Under the pieces are notes generated by a model. The model ran no database searches and was not told the origin of the DNA. It saw only the letters and a program-made list of their open reading frames with translations. Positions 63,788-64,000 of a stretch of 64,000 nucleotides of DNA are shown one piece after another. The position numbers were made by a program, and so were the translations under genes. Origin of the DNA: Orientallactaga sibirica (Eukaryota > Chordata > Mammalia > Rodentia > Dipodidae); the NCBI GenBank assembly GCA_036365145.1, contig JAEOAD010000015.1, positions 10,843,501 to 10,907,500 of the forward strand, in the 5' to 3' direction. Position 1 is the stretch's first letter. The number at the start of each line of letters is the position of its first letter.

Positions 63788-64000
63788 TTCCTCGAGTGCC
63801 AAACCAGGGACACCTTCCCTGAGGTCCTAGCTGCATCATGGTCCTCTCTCCTTTCATCTGCTTCAGCATGTCTCCCAGGCCTTAGGGTGGTCAGCTACTA
63901 ATGATGCCAAGACACACACAGCTCTGTAGTTCAATAAAATCAAGCAACACAAGCCATTTTCCATTTTGTCTATAACCCCTGTTTCTCAAGAGCCTAAAAG

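Overview
This window is nuclear DNA from a placental mammal, almost certainly a rodent. It holds one protein-coding gene, syndecan-1 (Sdc1, CD138; heparan/chondroitin sulfate proteoglycan), complete on the + strand. There are five coding exons (5080-5145, 25966-26047, 26731-27212, 27709-27847, 27990-28159). Every junction is GT/AG, phases match, and they join into 312 codons plus a stop. A TATA box with four GC boxes lies inside a CpG island. Two poly(A) signals (29362, 30004) predict two mRNA sizes.

Layout. 1-4360: upstream intergenic DNA with B1 and tRNA-derived SINEs and a dead processed copy of aminoacylase-1 (ACY1) bounded by a 14-bp target-site duplication. 4360-6430: CpG island, promoter and exon 1. 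5146-25965: a 20.8-kb intron 1. Its first 11 kb is almost free of young SINEs, while its last 5 kb carries dense SINE arrays, nearly all antisense to the gene. 25966-30030: exons 2-5 and a 1.2- or 1.9-kb 3'UTR. 30030-64000: intergenic DNA with no gene that I can support. It holds SINEs, L1 3'-end fragments, old MIR, L1M and MER5-like fossils, microsatellites and several SINE-free blocks.

Organism. About 29 B1 (7SL-derived) copies and about 24 copies of a tRNA-derived SINE are present. The tRNA-derived SINE has a B2-like head and a body that includes GCCAGATGCACAAGGTGG. From memory I associate this pair with jerboas (Dipodidae, e.g. Jaculus). One clean ID element is present. Syndecan-1 has human-like residues at two sites where mouse differs, which fits a non-murine rodent. 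In human and mouse the flanking genes are PUM2 and LAPTM4A; neither reaches this window.

I found no previously undescribed biological system. The most informative non-genic observations are nested or serial SINE insertions with readable target-site duplications, microsatellites grown from SINE tails, and a few candidate regulatory patches in intron 1.
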